From Sphaerobacter thermophilus DSM 20745 (lineage in GTDB: Bacteria; Chloroflexota; Chloroflexia; Thermomicrobiales; Thermomicrobiaceae): a stretch of DNA of 64,000 nt. Position numbers and translations under genes: made by a program. Every line of letters starts with the position of its first letter. The stretch's first letter is position 1. This document shows positions 1-8,864 of this stretch, in pieces. Under the pieces are notes generated by a model. That model was not told the DNA's origin. It ran no database searches and worked only from the letters and a program-made list of their open reading frames with translations. The stretch spans positions 2,666,001-2,730,000 of the forward strand of contig NC_013523.1 in assembly GCF_000024985.1 (NCBI RefSeq). The letters are read 5' to 3'.

Positions 1-1
1 T

Positions 2-802
2 GACGACGGGGCCGAGATCGACCGGCTTATCCGCGAGCGGGTGCTGCGTGGGGAGTCGATCTATGAGCTGGATGTGGAACTGCTGGAGCGGCTGGAGCCG
101 GACCTGATCCTGACCCAGGAGCTGTGCGCTGTCTGCGCCGTCTCCTACGAGGACGTGCAGGCCATTGCTCAGCGGCTGCCCAACCCGCCCCGCGTCGTCT
201 CGATCGAGCCGCGCACGGTCGAGGAGGTGCTGGACTCGATCCTCACCGTCGGCAGCCTCACCCGGCGCACGGTGACGGCCAAAGCGGTGGTCGCGGCGTT
301 GCGGAGCCGGATCGCGTACATCGGCGGACGGGTTGATTCGGGTCAGGCGCCGCGCCGTGTGGTGTGCCTGGAGTGGCTCGACCCGCCGATGGTCGGCGGC
401 CACTGGGTGCCGGAGATGGTGGCGCTGGCCGGCGGGCAGGACGTGCTCGGCCGGGCAGGACAACCGTCGTTCGCGGTGACCTGGGAGCAGATCCGCGACG
501 CCGAGCCGGAGGTGCTGGTGCTGATGCCCTGCGGCTACGACCTGCAAGGGACGATCGCCGAGGCGGAGCGTGTGTCGCGCACGGCCGGCGTGCTGCCGTC
601 CTTCCTCGACGACATCCCGGCTGTGCACGACGGGCAGGTCTACGCGGTGGACGGCTCCGGCTACTTCAACCGGCCGGGCCCGCGGATCGTCGGCGGGATT
701 GAGATCCTGGCCGGGATTCTCCACCCGGAGCGGTTCGCCCGGGGTGGGCCGCCGGGCACCGTGCAGCAGATCCGGCTGGGGGCTGCGGAGCCGGTCCGGT
801 GA
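2..802 (+). CDS. Cobalamin-type ABC substrate-binding protein, 5'-truncated by window edge
   Basis: The reading frame is open from base 2 and ends with TGA at 802, so 266 residues are visible and the N-terminus, including any signal peptide, lies outside the window. The visible part contains the stretch PDLILTQELCAVCAVS, typical of helical-backbone periplasmic binding proteins of the BtuF/FepB class, and ends with the usual VYAVDGSGYFNRPGPRIV region that closes the C-terminal lobe. These proteins bind cobalamin or siderophores outside the membrane and hand them to a transporter. The stop overlaps the start of the next gene (GTGA at 799-802), so the two are translationally coupled. That neighbour is an ECF-type S component rather than a BtuC-type permease, which is unusual. 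Cobalamin or a precursor is the likely ligand by family; the exact substrate is inference. Confidence 0.8.
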   Translation, partial: DDGAEIDRLIRERVLRGESIYELDVELLERLEPDLILTQELCAVCAVSYEDVQAIAQRLPNPPRVVSIEPRTVEEVLDSILTVGSLTRRTVTAKAVVAALRSRIAYIGGRVDSGQAPRRVVCLEWLDPPMVGGHWVPEMVALAGGQDVLGRAGQPSFAVTWEQIRDAEPEVLVLMPCGYDLQGTIAEAERVSRTAGVLPSFLDDIPAVHDGQVYAVDGSGYFNRPGPRIVGGIEILAGILHPERFARGGPPGTVQQIRLGAAEPVR

Positions 803-1644
803 CCGAGCAGGCCGACCTGATGCCCGAAGTAGTGGTGCGGCGGCGTGGCTCACCCGTCATCTGGGCGGCTAGCCTGGTGGGCCTCCTCACCTTCACCTAT
901 CCCTTCTTCCTTCCGGCGTTGGGTCGCCCGGAGCGACTGACCGGCCGTGGCACCGAGGTGGCGCTCCTCTTCGCCGTGCTGTCCGTGGTCTGCCTGGGAA
1001 CCATCCTGCTAGAGGTCCAGGCGGGTGCCACCGCGCGCGGCGCAGCGACGTCGAAGATGGTAGCCTTCCTCGGCGTCCTGGTGGCCGTGAACGCCGCACT
1101 GCGCCTGATTCCGAGCCTGCTCGGTGCCTCGCCGATCTTTCTGCTCATCATCCTGGTGGGGTTTGCCTACGGGGCCGACTTCGGCTTCCTGATGGGCGCA
1201 CTCACCCTGCTCGTCTCGGCCTTCATCACCGGCGGGCTGGGCCCGTGGCTCCCCTTCCAGATGCTGGCTGCGGGCTGGGTCGGGATGAGCGCCGGCTGGT
1301 TGCCGCGTCGAGGGGGACGGCGCGATGTGGTGGTGCTGGCCGTGTTCGGCGCCGTCTGGGGGTTCCTCTTCGGTGCGGTGATGAACCTCTACTTCTGGCC
1401 CTTTGCCGCGCCCGGGCTGGAGCAGCCGGCCGGGTTGTACTGGGTGCCGGGGATGAGCGCTGCCGAAACGCTGCGGACCTACGCTCGCTTCTACCTCGTG
1501 ACCTCGCTCGTCCACGACCTCTTCCGTGCCGCGGCCAACGTGGTGCTGGTGCTGCTGCTGGCCCGTCCGATCCTGGCACTGCTCGATCGCTTCCACGAGC
1601 GCTTCACCTGGCAGCCGTGGGAGGAACTCCCGGCGGAGGGGTGA
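799..1644 (+). CDS. ECF transporter S component-like membrane protein
   Basis: A 281-residue protein with about seven hydrophobic segments (roughly residues 19-41, 53-73, 88-108, 112-130, 132-170, 176-200 and 238-260). The central part, with GFAYGADFGFLMGALTLLVS followed by a glycine-rich turn, resembles the substrate-capture S components of energy-coupling-factor vitamin transporters, which dock onto a shared EcfT/EcfA module. No EcfA ATPase or EcfT is visible here, which fits group II systems where the module is encoded elsewhere. The GTG start overlaps the upstream binding-protein stop by four bases, so the two probably act on the same ligand, plausibly a corrinoid. It could instead be an uncharacterised integral membrane protein; I am fairly sure of the membrane topology and less sure of the substrate. 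Confidence 0.65.
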   Translation: MTEQADLMPEVVVRRRGSPVIWAASLVGLLTFTYPFFLPALGRPERLTGRGTEVALLFAVLSVVCLGTILLEVQAGATARGAATSKMVAFLGVLVAVNAALRLIPSLLGASPIFLLIILVGFAYGADFGFLMGALTLLVSAFITGGLGPWLPFQMLAAGWVGMSAGWLPRRGGRRDVVVLAVFGAVWGFLFGAVMNLYFWPFAAPGLEQPAGLYWVPGMSAAETLRTYARFYLVTSLVHDLFRAAANVVLVLLLARPILALLDRFHERFTWQPWEELPAEG

Positions 1645-1776
1645 TGCGTCACCCGTAGGGCCTGTTGCGTGTTCCGTGTTTCGTGTTCCGTGCGGCTCCC
1701 CTCTCCCCTGGTGGGCTCCGCCCGAGCGGGGTCGGGGGTGAGGGGGACGGGTGACGCATCACGCATGACGCAGGAT
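1645..1776. repeat. Heptad CGT/ACG repeat element A with GC-rich hairpin core
   Basis: The left part carries CGT at 1647, 1654, 1668, 1675, 1682 and 1689, all in the same 7-bp phase. The right part carries ACG at 1747, 1754, 1761 and 1768, again every 7 bp, so the two sides mirror each other. Between them lies the core ctctcccctggtgggctcc and a GGGGTCGGGGGTGAGGGG run shared, in reverse complement, with 12095-12145. No coding sequence is present. Confidence 0.8.
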
Positions 1777-1812
1777 GCGAGACTGGTGGTGCGTAACCCA
1801 CCCGGTCTGGCA

Positions 1813-1818
1813 TAGAAT
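1813..1818 (+). promoter_or_regulatory. Candidate -10 element (TAGAAT) of the histidine kinase gene
   Basis: TAGAAT at 1813-1818 is a good match to a housekeeping -10 box; no convincing -35 lies 17 bp upstream. It would give a leader of about 90 nt. In that leader, 1862-1880 forms the hairpin GTCCGGC-ttttg-GCCGGAC before the ribosome binding site. Confidence 0.35.
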
Positions 1819-1914
1819 GTGCGGCAATCGCGCGGGCGCGAACGAGCTCAGGGGGGAGCCTGTCCGGCTTTTGGCCGGACTACGGATGCGCCCATTTACC
1901 GAGGGGAGAGGATT

Positions 1915-4900
1915 GTGCTGGAGCGTCCGGTCGCGGGGAATGAGCAGCCGGCTCGCGATGCACGTGATGAGCCACTGCGCTTCCTCGCCGAGGCCGGGAT
2001 TGCCCTGGCGCGCACACTCGATTACCGGGAAACCCTCGCCGCCGTCGCACGGCTCGCCGTCCCGGCCCTCGGTGACTGCTGCGCCGTCTATCTGCTCGAC
2101 GACCAGGGTTTTCTCCAACGCGTGGCCATCGCGCACGCCGACCCGCAGAAGCAGGCGCTCGCCGTACGCATGACGGAGCGCTTCGGCGGCCGGCCCGATG
2201 CCCCGCATGGCCCGGTGTACGTCCTCCGCACCCTGCGCACCGCCTTCTACCCCACTATCACGGAGGCGATGCACCGCGCCGTTCTCCAGGACCCCGAGCA
2301 CCTGGACATCGTGCTGAGGTTGGGCTTCCGCTCCAGCATCGTCGTCCCGCTTATCGCCCGCGACCGGACACTCGGGGTGATCTCCTTTATCCTGACCGAG
2401 CCGGGCCGTGAGTACGGCCCGTCGGACATCGCGCTGGCCGAGGAACTTGCCCAGCGCGTCGCCATTGCCGTCGACAATGCCCTGCTGCACAGGGAACTGG
2501 CGCGGGCCGTCGAGCAGCAGGCCGCATCTCTTGCCCTGTTCGACACCCTCTTCGCCAGCGCGCCGGTGGGCCTGGCCCTTCTCGACCGCGACCTCCGCTA
2601 CGTCCGGGTGAACGATGCCATCGCCGCCATGAACGGCCTCCCTCCGGAGGCACATTTGGGCAAGACCGTCCGCGACCTCTTCCCGCACCTGGCGCCCGAG
2701 ATCGAACCCCGGATCCGGCACGTGTTGGAGACGGGGGAGCTGCTGGCCAATACGGAGCTCACGGGGACGCTTTCTGCAGGGGAGAAGGATCCCCGTACCT
2801 GGCTCGTCAGCTACTTCCCTGTCCCCGGTCCGGACGGCCAGGTGAGCGGCGTGGGCGTTGCTGCCGCCGAGATCACCGAAACCAAGCGCGCCGAGCAGGA
2901 GGGGGAGCGGCTGCTGGCCCAGTTGGAGGCTGAGCGGGCGCGCCTGGAGACGGTGCTGCAGCAGATGCCGGCCGGCGTCATCCTCGCCGACGCCCCATCC
3001 GGGCAGCTCATCCTTGCCAATGCGGAGGCGGAGCGCATCTGGCGCCTGCCGCTCCGGCCTGCCGACAGCATGCAGGAGTGGGAGACGATCGGCTACCGGG
3101 CGCTCCATCCGGACGGCACGGCCTACCGGCCGGAGGAGTGGCCGCTCGCACGCGCCATCACCGACGGCACGACCGTCTCTGGCGAGGAACTCGACATCAT
3201 ACGCGGGGACGGATCGCGAGGCAGCATCCGCGTCGACGCGGCGCCCATCCGGGACCGGGATGGGCGGATCGTGGCCGGCGTCGTCTCCTTCGTCGATATC
3301 ACCGAGCGGCGCCGTGCGGAAGAGCGCGAGCGGTACCTGGCCGAAGTGCGGGACGTGCTGACCTCCTCGCTCGACGTCGACACGACCCTGCAGCGCATTG
3401 CCGAGCTTACCGTGCCGAAGCTGGCCGACTGGTGCGCCATCCTCCTCGTCGATGACGATGGTCACGTCGAGCGGCAGGTGATCGCCCACCAGGATCCGGA
3501 AAAGGTCCGGTGGGCACTGGAGATCGAGCGGCGCCACCCGTTTGCTCCCGATGCCCCGCACGGGATTGCCCGCGTGATCCAGACCGGCCAGCCGGAGTTC
3601 TACCCGGAGATCACGGATACGCTGCTGGAAGCGGTCAGCCGGAACCCGGAGCACCTTCGTGCTCTGCAGGAGGCGGGCTTCTGCTCGATGATCGTGGCGC
3701 CGCTCCAGGCGCGTGGGCGCATCGTCGGCGCGATCATGCTGGCCATGGCCGAGTCGGGTCGGCGTTACCTGCCCGACGATCTGACCCTGGCTCGGGAGGT
3801 GGCCCGTCGCATCGGACTCGCCGTCGATCACGCCCGCCTCTATGCCGCCGAGCAGCAGGCACGGCGGGCGGCGGAGCAGACCGCCACCCGCATCGCCCAG
3901 CTCCAGGCGCTAACCGCGGCGCTCGGTGCCGCGCTGACACCGCGCGAGATCGCCGCGGTCACTATCAGCCAGGAGTTCGCCGTACTCGGCATCCGTCGCG
4001 GGATCATCGTCCAGGTGACCGACGATGATGATGTGCTGGAGGTCCTGGCCGCGGTCGGCTGCCCCGAGGAGTGGGGTGAGTACGGGCGCCGCTTCCCGCG
4101 TGAGGTCCTGGCTCCCCTGGCCGACGTCACCCGAACGGGCACGCCGATCTTCCTCGAGTCGCGCGAGGCGATCGCGGATCGCTACCCGGCGTGCATCGCC
4201 GATCCGCACTGCGCGGAGGACGCGGCCCTCGCCGTCCTGCCGCTCACCGTCGACGGCCGCGTGCTCGGGGCAATGGCACTGGCCTTCACCACGCCACAGC
4301 CCTTCGATGAGGAAGACCGTGCATTCCTGCTGGCGCTGGCTCGCCAGAGCGCCCACGCGCTCGACCGCGCCCGCCTCTACCAGGCCGAGCAGGATGCGCG
4401 GGCGGCTGAGGAGGCCGCGCACCGACGCCAGATCTTCCTGGCGCAGGCCAGTTCAGTCCTCAACTCGTCGCTCGACTACCAGCAGACCATGCGCACGATC
4501 GCCGAGATGGCGGTACCCGACTTCGCCGACTGGTGCATCGTCCGCATCTTCGATAAGCGAGACGGGCTCCGGCACGTGGCGATCGCGCATACCGACCCTG
4601 AGCGCCGGGATCAACTCCACGAGGCGTACACGCGCCGTCCACCACACCACGTCCACCCCCATCCGATCGCGGAGGCGCTCGGGAGCGACAAAGCGGTGCT
4701 GCGCCCCGCGCTCGAGGAGGCGGACTGGGTCACGATCGCCAGCAACGAGGAACACCTCTCCATCATCCGACTCGTCGCTCCGCGCTCGATCATCGTCGCG
4801 CCGTTGATCGCGCGCGGGCACCGCATCGGGCTGATCTCCTTTATCTGCTCGGATTCCCGGCGGCACTACGGCCCGGACGACCTCGCGCTGGCAGAGGATC

Positions 4901-6261
4901 TGGCTCAGAGAGCGGCCATCGCCGTCGACAACGCGCTCCTCTTCCGCGCCACCCAGGCGGCGGAGGAGAAGAGTCGCCGGCAGGCCGCCCGCATGACCGC
5001 GCTGGCCGCGGCCTCCCGCGCCTTCGCGGAGGCGAGTCTCGACCTGAACGCTGTCCTGGAGACCGTAGCCGAGCGGGTCGCTGAACTCGTGAGCGACGGT
5101 TGCTTGATCCGGCTCATCCCCGGTGATAAGGAGTCGGAGCCAAGCCTGCGGCCGGGGGCGATCTACCACCCGGACCCCGAGGCGCGAGCGCTGGCGCGCG
5201 ACCTGTTCACCTCAAATGACCGCTCGGCCTTGGAAGACCTGCACCGGGATGCGCTGCAGAGCGGCCAGCCCGTCATCCTGGAGGTGGCGGATCCCGAGTC
5301 GCTCCGCCACACGATCCACCCGGAATATCTCGCGTATCTCGATCGCTTCCCGCTCCGCCGCCTGCTGGCAGTGCCCCTCTCCGTGCGCGGCAACACCCTC
5401 GGCACGCTGGTCGTCTGGCGCGACCTGACGGACCAACCCTTCACCTCAGACGACTCGACCCTGATCCAGGACCTGGCCGACCGGGCCGCATTGGCCATCG
5501 AGAACGCGCAGCTCTACCGGGAGGCCCAGAGCGCGGTGCGTGTGCGCGAGGCGTTCCTGTCCACTGCCTCGCACGAGCTCAAGACGCCGCTCACCACGGT
5601 GAAGGGCTACGGCCAACTGCTCCTTCGCTTCCTGAAGCAGCCAACGCTGGACCGGGAGCACCTGATCAAACTGGCGACGCACCTGCGGGATCAGACCGAT
5701 CGCTTCGAAACGCTCGTCAACGACCTGCTCGATGTCTCCCGCATCCAGCAGGGCCGGCTGGCGCTGCGCCCGCAGCCCACCGAACTGACGGAGCTGGCCC
5801 GGTCGGTGCTGGCCCGCTTCGAGCAGTCGCCCGACCGGACCCCTGCCCACCGCCTGGTGCTCGACGCGCCGGAGCCGATCCACGGCGTGTGGGATCCGGT
5901 GCGGCTCGATCAGGTGCTGACTAACCTCATCTCGAACGCGCTCAAGTACTCGCCGGACGGCGGCGAGGTGCGGCTCAGCGTGCGCCGGCACGGTGACGAG
6001 GCGGAGCTGGCGGTGAGTGACGAGGGGATCGGCATTTCCGCCAGCGAGCAGGCTCAACTGTTCCAGCCCTTCAGTCGCACGGTGCGGGCGCGGCTGGAGA
6101 TGGGCGGGACCGGCCTCGGCCTTTTCATCTCCCGGCAGATCGTGGAGCAGCACGGCGGCACCATCACGCTCGAGAGCACCGAAGGCGTCGGCTCGACCTT
6201 CACCGTTCGGCTCCCCTTGACCCCGCCGGATCTCCAAAGTCACCGGGAGAACGACGCCTAG
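1915..6261 (+). CDS. Multi-GAF/PAS sensor histidine kinase
   Basis: GTG at 1915 is chosen because GAGGGGAGAGG ends a few bases before it; an in-frame GTG at 1819 has no such site. The 1448-residue product is soluble throughout. Domains in order: GAF about 28-190, PAS 207-325, PAS 343-465, GAF 474-642, GAF 648-822, GAF 838-1012, GAF 1027-1199, then a HisKA dimerisation domain with the phospho-accepting His near residue 1220 in SHELKTPLTTV. The HATPase domain shows the N box NLISNALKYSP, the G1 box DEGIGI and the G2 box GTGLGLF. The first, second and fourth GAF units resemble each other (shared VP-LAD/GDWC and HGI/DPE patterns), suggesting internal duplication. It should autophosphorylate in response to small ligands or redox state; no cognate response regulator is adjacent. 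Confidence 0.93.
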   Translation: MLERPVAGNEQPARDARDEPLRFLAEAGIALARTLDYRETLAAVARLAVPALGDCCAVYLLDDQGFLQRVAIAHADPQKQALAVRMTERFGGRPDAPHGPVYVLRTLRTAFYPTITEAMHRAVLQDPEHLDIVLRLGFRSSIVVPLIARDRTLGVISFILTEPGREYGPSDIALAEELAQRVAIAVDNALLHRELARAVEQQAASLALFDTLFASAPVGLALLDRDLRYVRVNDAIAAMNGLPPEAHLGKTVRDLFPHLAPEIEPRIRHVLETGELLANTELTGTLSAGEKDPRTWLVSYFPVPGPDGQVSGVGVAAAEITETKRAEQEGERLLAQLEAERARLETVLQQMPAGVILADAPSGQLILANAEAERIWRLPLRPADSMQEWETIGYRALHPDGTAYRPEEWPLARAITDGTTVSGEELDIIRGDGSRGSIRVDAAPIRDRDGRIVAGVVSFVDITERRRAEERERYLAEVRDVLTSSLDVDTTLQRIAELTVPKLADWCAILLVDDDGHVERQVIAHQDPEKVRWALEIERRHPFAPDAPHGIARVIQTGQPEFYPEITDTLLEAVSRNPEHLRALQEAGFCSMIVAPLQARGRIVGAIMLAMAESGRRYLPDDLTLAREVARRIGLAVDHARLYAAEQQARRAAEQTATRIAQLQALTAALGAALTPREIAAVTISQEFAVLGIRRGIIVQVTDDDDVLEVLAAVGCPEEWGEYGRRFPREVLAPLADVTRTGTPIFLESREAIADRYPACIADPHCAEDAALAVLPLTVDGRVLGAMALAFTTPQPFDEEDRAFLLALARQSAHALDRARLYQAEQDARAAEEAAHRRQIFLAQASSVLNSSLDYQQTMRTIAEMAVPDFADWCIVRIFDKRDGLRHVAIAHTDPERRDQLHEAYTRRPPHHVHPHPIAEALGSDKAVLRPALEEADWVTIASNEEHLSIIRLVAPRSIIVAPLIARGHRIGLISFICSDSRRHYGPDDLALAEDLAQRAAIAVDNALLFRATQAAEEKSRRQAARMTALAAASRAFAEASLDLNAVLETVAERVAELVSDGCLIRLIPGDKESEPSLRPGAIYHPDPEARALARDLFTSNDRSALEDLHRDALQSGQPVILEVADPESLRHTIHPEYLAYLDRFPLRRLLAVPLSVRGNTLGTLVVWRDLTDQPFTSDDSTLIQDLADRAALAIENAQLYREAQSAVRVREAFLSTASHELKTPLTTVKGYGQLLLRFLKQPTLDREHLIKLATHLRDQTDRFETLVNDLLDVSRIQQGRLALRPQPTELTELARSVLARFEQSPDRTPAHRLVLDAPEPIHGVWDPVRLDQVLTNLISNALKYSPDGGEVRLSVRRHGDEAELAVSDEGIGISASEQAQLFQPFSRTVRARLEMGGTGLGLFISRQIVEQHGGTITLESTEGVGSTFTVRLPLTPPDLQSHRENDA

Positions 6262-6324
6262 TCTCAGGTGGCCCGGCGTGCGCTCGCCCGATGAACCGCG
6301 CAGGGGCTGCCGTCCGTGACGATA

Positions 6325-6349
6325 CAGCGCGCCGATCGTCGGCGCGCTG
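6325..6349. terminator. Perfect hairpin after kinase gene
   Basis: CAGCGCGCCGA at 6325-6335 pairs completely with TCGGCGCGCTG at 6339-6349 around a 3-nt loop. It lies 64 bp after the kinase stop and before the convergent lipoprotein gene. No T-run follows, so it would be a non-canonical terminator serving one or both genes. Confidence 0.5.
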
Positions 6350-6434
6350 CCATTCGATGTCCCGACTTTAGTCAACGCGATGTGGTGCCCACCGTGCGGC
6401 CTTGCCGGTGACGGCGAGCACGCCGGACCCGTCC

Positions 6435-7217
6435 CTAGATCGGCGGCTCGATCGTGATGTCTTCGTTGTAGCCGGAGTACTCCACCGTCATCGGCCCCTC
6501 CGGCGTCTCAAAGACCATCCGCCGCGGCAGGTTGTCGTCCGCTCCGACCCAGATGCGCCCGGTCATCGTTCCTGCCTCCTCGTCCGGAATGGTCAGGTCC
6601 CAGACGGTACAGGTGACGCCGTCGATCGTCTCGGTGCCGCTCTGGACCACGGTGACATCGGGCGCGCTGACTTCGTCGATCGGCTCGTCCGGCGACAGCG
6701 CCCCGTACGTGCTGAGATCCTGCGGCCCAGGGAGTTCCGTCCAGGTACCGCCCAGGTTCATGTAGGTCACATCCCCGATGATGATCATCTCGAAGGTGCC
6801 CTCGGCCGTTTCCATGCTCACGCGCATCCGATCGGGGCGGACCATCTCCATCACCATCTGGAGCGTTTCCCCGGAGGCATCGGAGCCTGGCATCGTCATC
6901 TTCATCCGCAGCGACTCGACCTGCTCCCAGGCCGCGAAGGTCGGCGCGAGCACCTCGGCAGCCGCCGTGCCGGTAGCAGGCGCCTCGGTCGGGCTCTCTG
7001 TTGCCTCGGGGGTGCTTTCGGGCGTAGGCGTCTCGGCCGCGGTCGTGGGCTCAGCGGTCGGACTCGCCGCCGCTACGGTCGCCGGCGCGTCGGACGCAGT
7101 CGGTGCAGGGGTTTCCGAGTCAGTAGCCGATCCGCCGCAGGCCGCGAGTGCGAGACTCCCGGCCAGGAGTCCGAAGACGAGGAAGCGCAGGGGTCGATGT
7201 CGTCTGGAACACAACAT
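6435..7217 (-). CDS. Secreted lipoprotein with LppX/LolA-like domain
   Basis: 260 residues beginning with a type II signal peptide: basic start, hydrophobic stretch and lipobox LAAC with Cys27 as the lipidation site. Residues about 30-85 are a low-complexity linker rich in Ala, Thr, Pro and Glu, typical of a tether between membrane and folded domain. The rest (AWEQVESLRMKMTM onward, with repeated RMRVSMET, TYMNLGGTWTELPG and RRMVFETPEGP) has the strand pattern of the LppX/LprG/LolA-like lipid-carrier fold. The start ATG is preceded by GGAGAAGGGTG. It stands alone, convergent with the kinase gene. It probably sits on the outer face of the membrane; a role in carrying lipids or sensing envelope state is inferred from the fold only. 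Confidence 0.8.
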   Translation of the reverse strand: MLCSRRHRPLRFLVFGLLAGSLALAACGGSATDSETPAPTASDAPATVAAASPTAEPTTAAETPTPESTPEATESPTEAPATGTAAAEVLAPTFAAWEQVESLRMKMTMPGSDASGETLQMVMEMVRPDRMRVSMETAEGTFEMIIIGDVTYMNLGGTWTELPGPQDLSTYGALSPDEPIDEVSAPDVTVVQSGTETIDGVTCTVWDLTIPDEEAGTMTGRIWVGADDNLPRRMVFETPEGPMTVEYSGYNEDITIEPPI

Positions 7218-7438
7218 ACGTCACCCTTCTCCAGCAGGAATCCCTGCTGAAAACGCCCGATCCGTACGGGCTCCAACCACGAACATGATCACGGAAAGTA
7301 CAGGACGGTGACCGGTGCTGTCAAACCGTTTCGCATCATCGCGATAGTCGCCCATAGGCTACCGCTCTGGTGCTGGCATGCCGCTGGCGACGGGGTGCCG
7401 GGGGGCGAGCGCACCGTGCAGGATGGGAGTGCAGGGTC

Positions 7439-7765
7439 ATGGCAGCGATCGATCTGGCACGGGAGTACATCTCGCGCGTGAACGGCCGGGACGGCAGCGG
7501 GGCGGCCGCGCTCTTCGCCCAGGACGGCGAGATCATCGCCCCGGTCGGGCGCGTCTATCGCGGCTGGGACGCCATTGCCGCCTTCATCGAGGCTGCGCCG
7601 CCGGCCACGACCGCCCAGATTGCCGAACGGACAATGGGGACCCACCGGGTCGTCCTACACGGTGTCGTGCAAACACCGCGGTTCGCACCCGCTCAGATCG
7701 AGTGGATCTTCGACGTCGACGGCGACCGCATCCGCCGCCTGACGATCAACCACCTGCGGGATTGA
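7439..7765 (+). CDS. SnoaL-like / NTF2-like small protein
   Basis: A 108-residue cytoplasmic protein. ATG at 7439 is preceded by GGATGGGAG; an upstream in-frame start at 7370 would add a low-complexity Arg-rich segment with no support. The layout, a starting helix AREYISRVNGRDG, then AALFAQDGEIIAPVGRVYRGWDAI and the closing strands IEWIFDVDGDRIRRLTIN, matches the cone-shaped SnoaL/NTF2 fold, about the normal size for that family. Members are hydrolases, isomerases or simple binding proteins, and the catalytic role cannot be read from sequence. It is a single gene between a lipoprotein gene and a mobile-element remnant. Confidence 0.75.
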   Translation: MAAIDLAREYISRVNGRDGSGAAALFAQDGEIIAPVGRVYRGWDAIAAFIEAAPPATTAQIAERTMGTHRVVLHGVVQTPRFAPAQIEWIFDVDGDRIRRLTINHLRD

Positions 7766-7903
7766 AGGCGCACGGGCGGCACCTCCCCGGGCCTGGCATG
7801 CCCTGAATACTGACGTGGTATGAGGCCCCCCGCGTTGTGGAGTGTGTCCGGGGCGAGTGGTGCGACGGTTCCCACACCGTGGCGCGCGCCCGGGGGTTAT
7901 GAT

Positions 7904-8034
7904 GTTTCACAACTAATGCGGATCATGCTCGCCGGGGCACATCGGCGCGTGCGGAGCGCTCAGCGCAGCGGTTGCCGTGTCCCGTCGCACGTGGCAGCGT
8001 TCCTCGGAGAGGTTGTCCGACTAAGTTGTGAAAC
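7904..8034. mobile_element. MITE derived from IS630-like element
   Basis: GTTTCACAACTAATGCGGA at 7904 and the inverted end TCCGACTAAGTTGTGAAAC ending at 8034 bound a 131-bp segment with no ORF. The same end sequence, GTTTCACAACTTATTCGGG, begins at 8075 just before the transposase remnant, so the small element appears to be a non-autonomous relative of it. Between 8034 and 8075 the two GTTTCACAAC ends face each other around a GCCCGGGGG-type half palindrome. Confidence 0.65.
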
Positions 8035-8148
8035 TCCATTACCCCCGGGCTCACAAGGGAAGCCCGCTAACGGAGTTTCACAACTTATTCGGGCAGTGGT
8101 AGGCTGGGGCGATGCCCACTGGCCCTGCGGACCGATTGGAGCCATCCC

Positions 8149-8745
8149 ATGCCACGCCGCACCCTCAGCCTGACCGTCGACGAACGCGCCGAACTCGAGC
8201 GAACGCGGGATCGCGATCCCCGCCCCTATCTGCGTGAGGCCACTGCCGCCCTGCGCACGATTGCCGCCGGTCAGAGCCCCCATGCCGTGGCCCGCCATGG
8301 CCTGCACAAGCCGCGCAAACCGGAGACGGTCGAGCGCTGGCTCACCACATTTGAGCAGCATGGCCTGTCTGGCCTGGTGCACCGCCCCCGCGGGCACCGG
8401 GGTTGTTCCCCCGCAGCAGGGCGCTGAGCGGTGCGAGATCGTGCGCCAGGCGCCTGAAGGATGTGGCCTGCCCCGCCCTCGCTGGCGGCTGGCCGACCTG
8501 CGGGCGGTGGTGCCCTGGCTGCGCACCTACCGTCTGTCCGGCATCCGTCAGGCGCTGACCCGACTTGGGGGGCGCCGCACCCGTGGGCGCTTTTCCCTGC
8601 ACAGCCCCGATCCCGACGAGCAACCGAAGCTGGCTGCGATCGACCAGGCGGTGGCCCGGGCCCGCGCGGCCCCCGACCGGGTGCGCGTGCTGTATGCCGA
8701 CGAGCTTACCCTGGTGCGCCGGCCGCCGCCTGAGTGGTGGAGCTC
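8149..8745 (+). pseudogene. IS630-family transposase, frameshifted and truncated
   Basis: From ATG 8149 the frame encodes MPRRTLSLTVDERAELERT and a helix-turn-helix segment (HAVARHGLHKPRKPETVERW) typical of IS630-family transposases. Around 8395 the homology moves to the next frame (GVVPPQQGA, then LPRPRWRLADLRAVVPWL), so at least one frameshift is present. The second part reaches VRVLYADELTLVRRP, which should hold the first catalytic Asp of the DDE domain. It then ends abruptly near 8745, where a GCCCGGGGGT palindrome begins; the remaining catalytic residues are missing. The same protein is found, also broken, at 30425-30806. The element cannot transpose on its own. Confidence 0.8.
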
Positions 8746-8768
8746 TTCTCAGCCGGCTTTGGTTGTGC

Positions 8769-8790
8769 GCCCGGGGGTTTACCCCCGGGC
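8769..8790. repeat. GCCCGGGGGT palindrome (P family)
   Basis: GCCCGGGGGT and ACCCCCGGGC flank a 2-nt centre, preceded by an AGCCGGCT motif at 8752-8759. This is one of at least seven copies in the window and marks the truncated end of the IS630 remnant. Confidence 0.8.
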
Positions 8791-8864
8791 ACGAACCACG
8801 CACATGGCCCCGATGAACAGCGGGCTGGAGCCTGATCGCCGCGGCGCACCCGGCACGCCCGCCG

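Noticed and set aside
1862-1900. Riboswitch in the leader of the histidine kinase
   Set aside because: Only a simple hairpin is seen; I could not fit it to known riboswitch consensus sequences.
1759-3831. Long open frame antisense to the multi-GAF kinase
   Set aside because: It mirrors the kinase codons in a GC-rich genome, has no recognisable domain and no ribosome binding site. The sense strand has clear domains.
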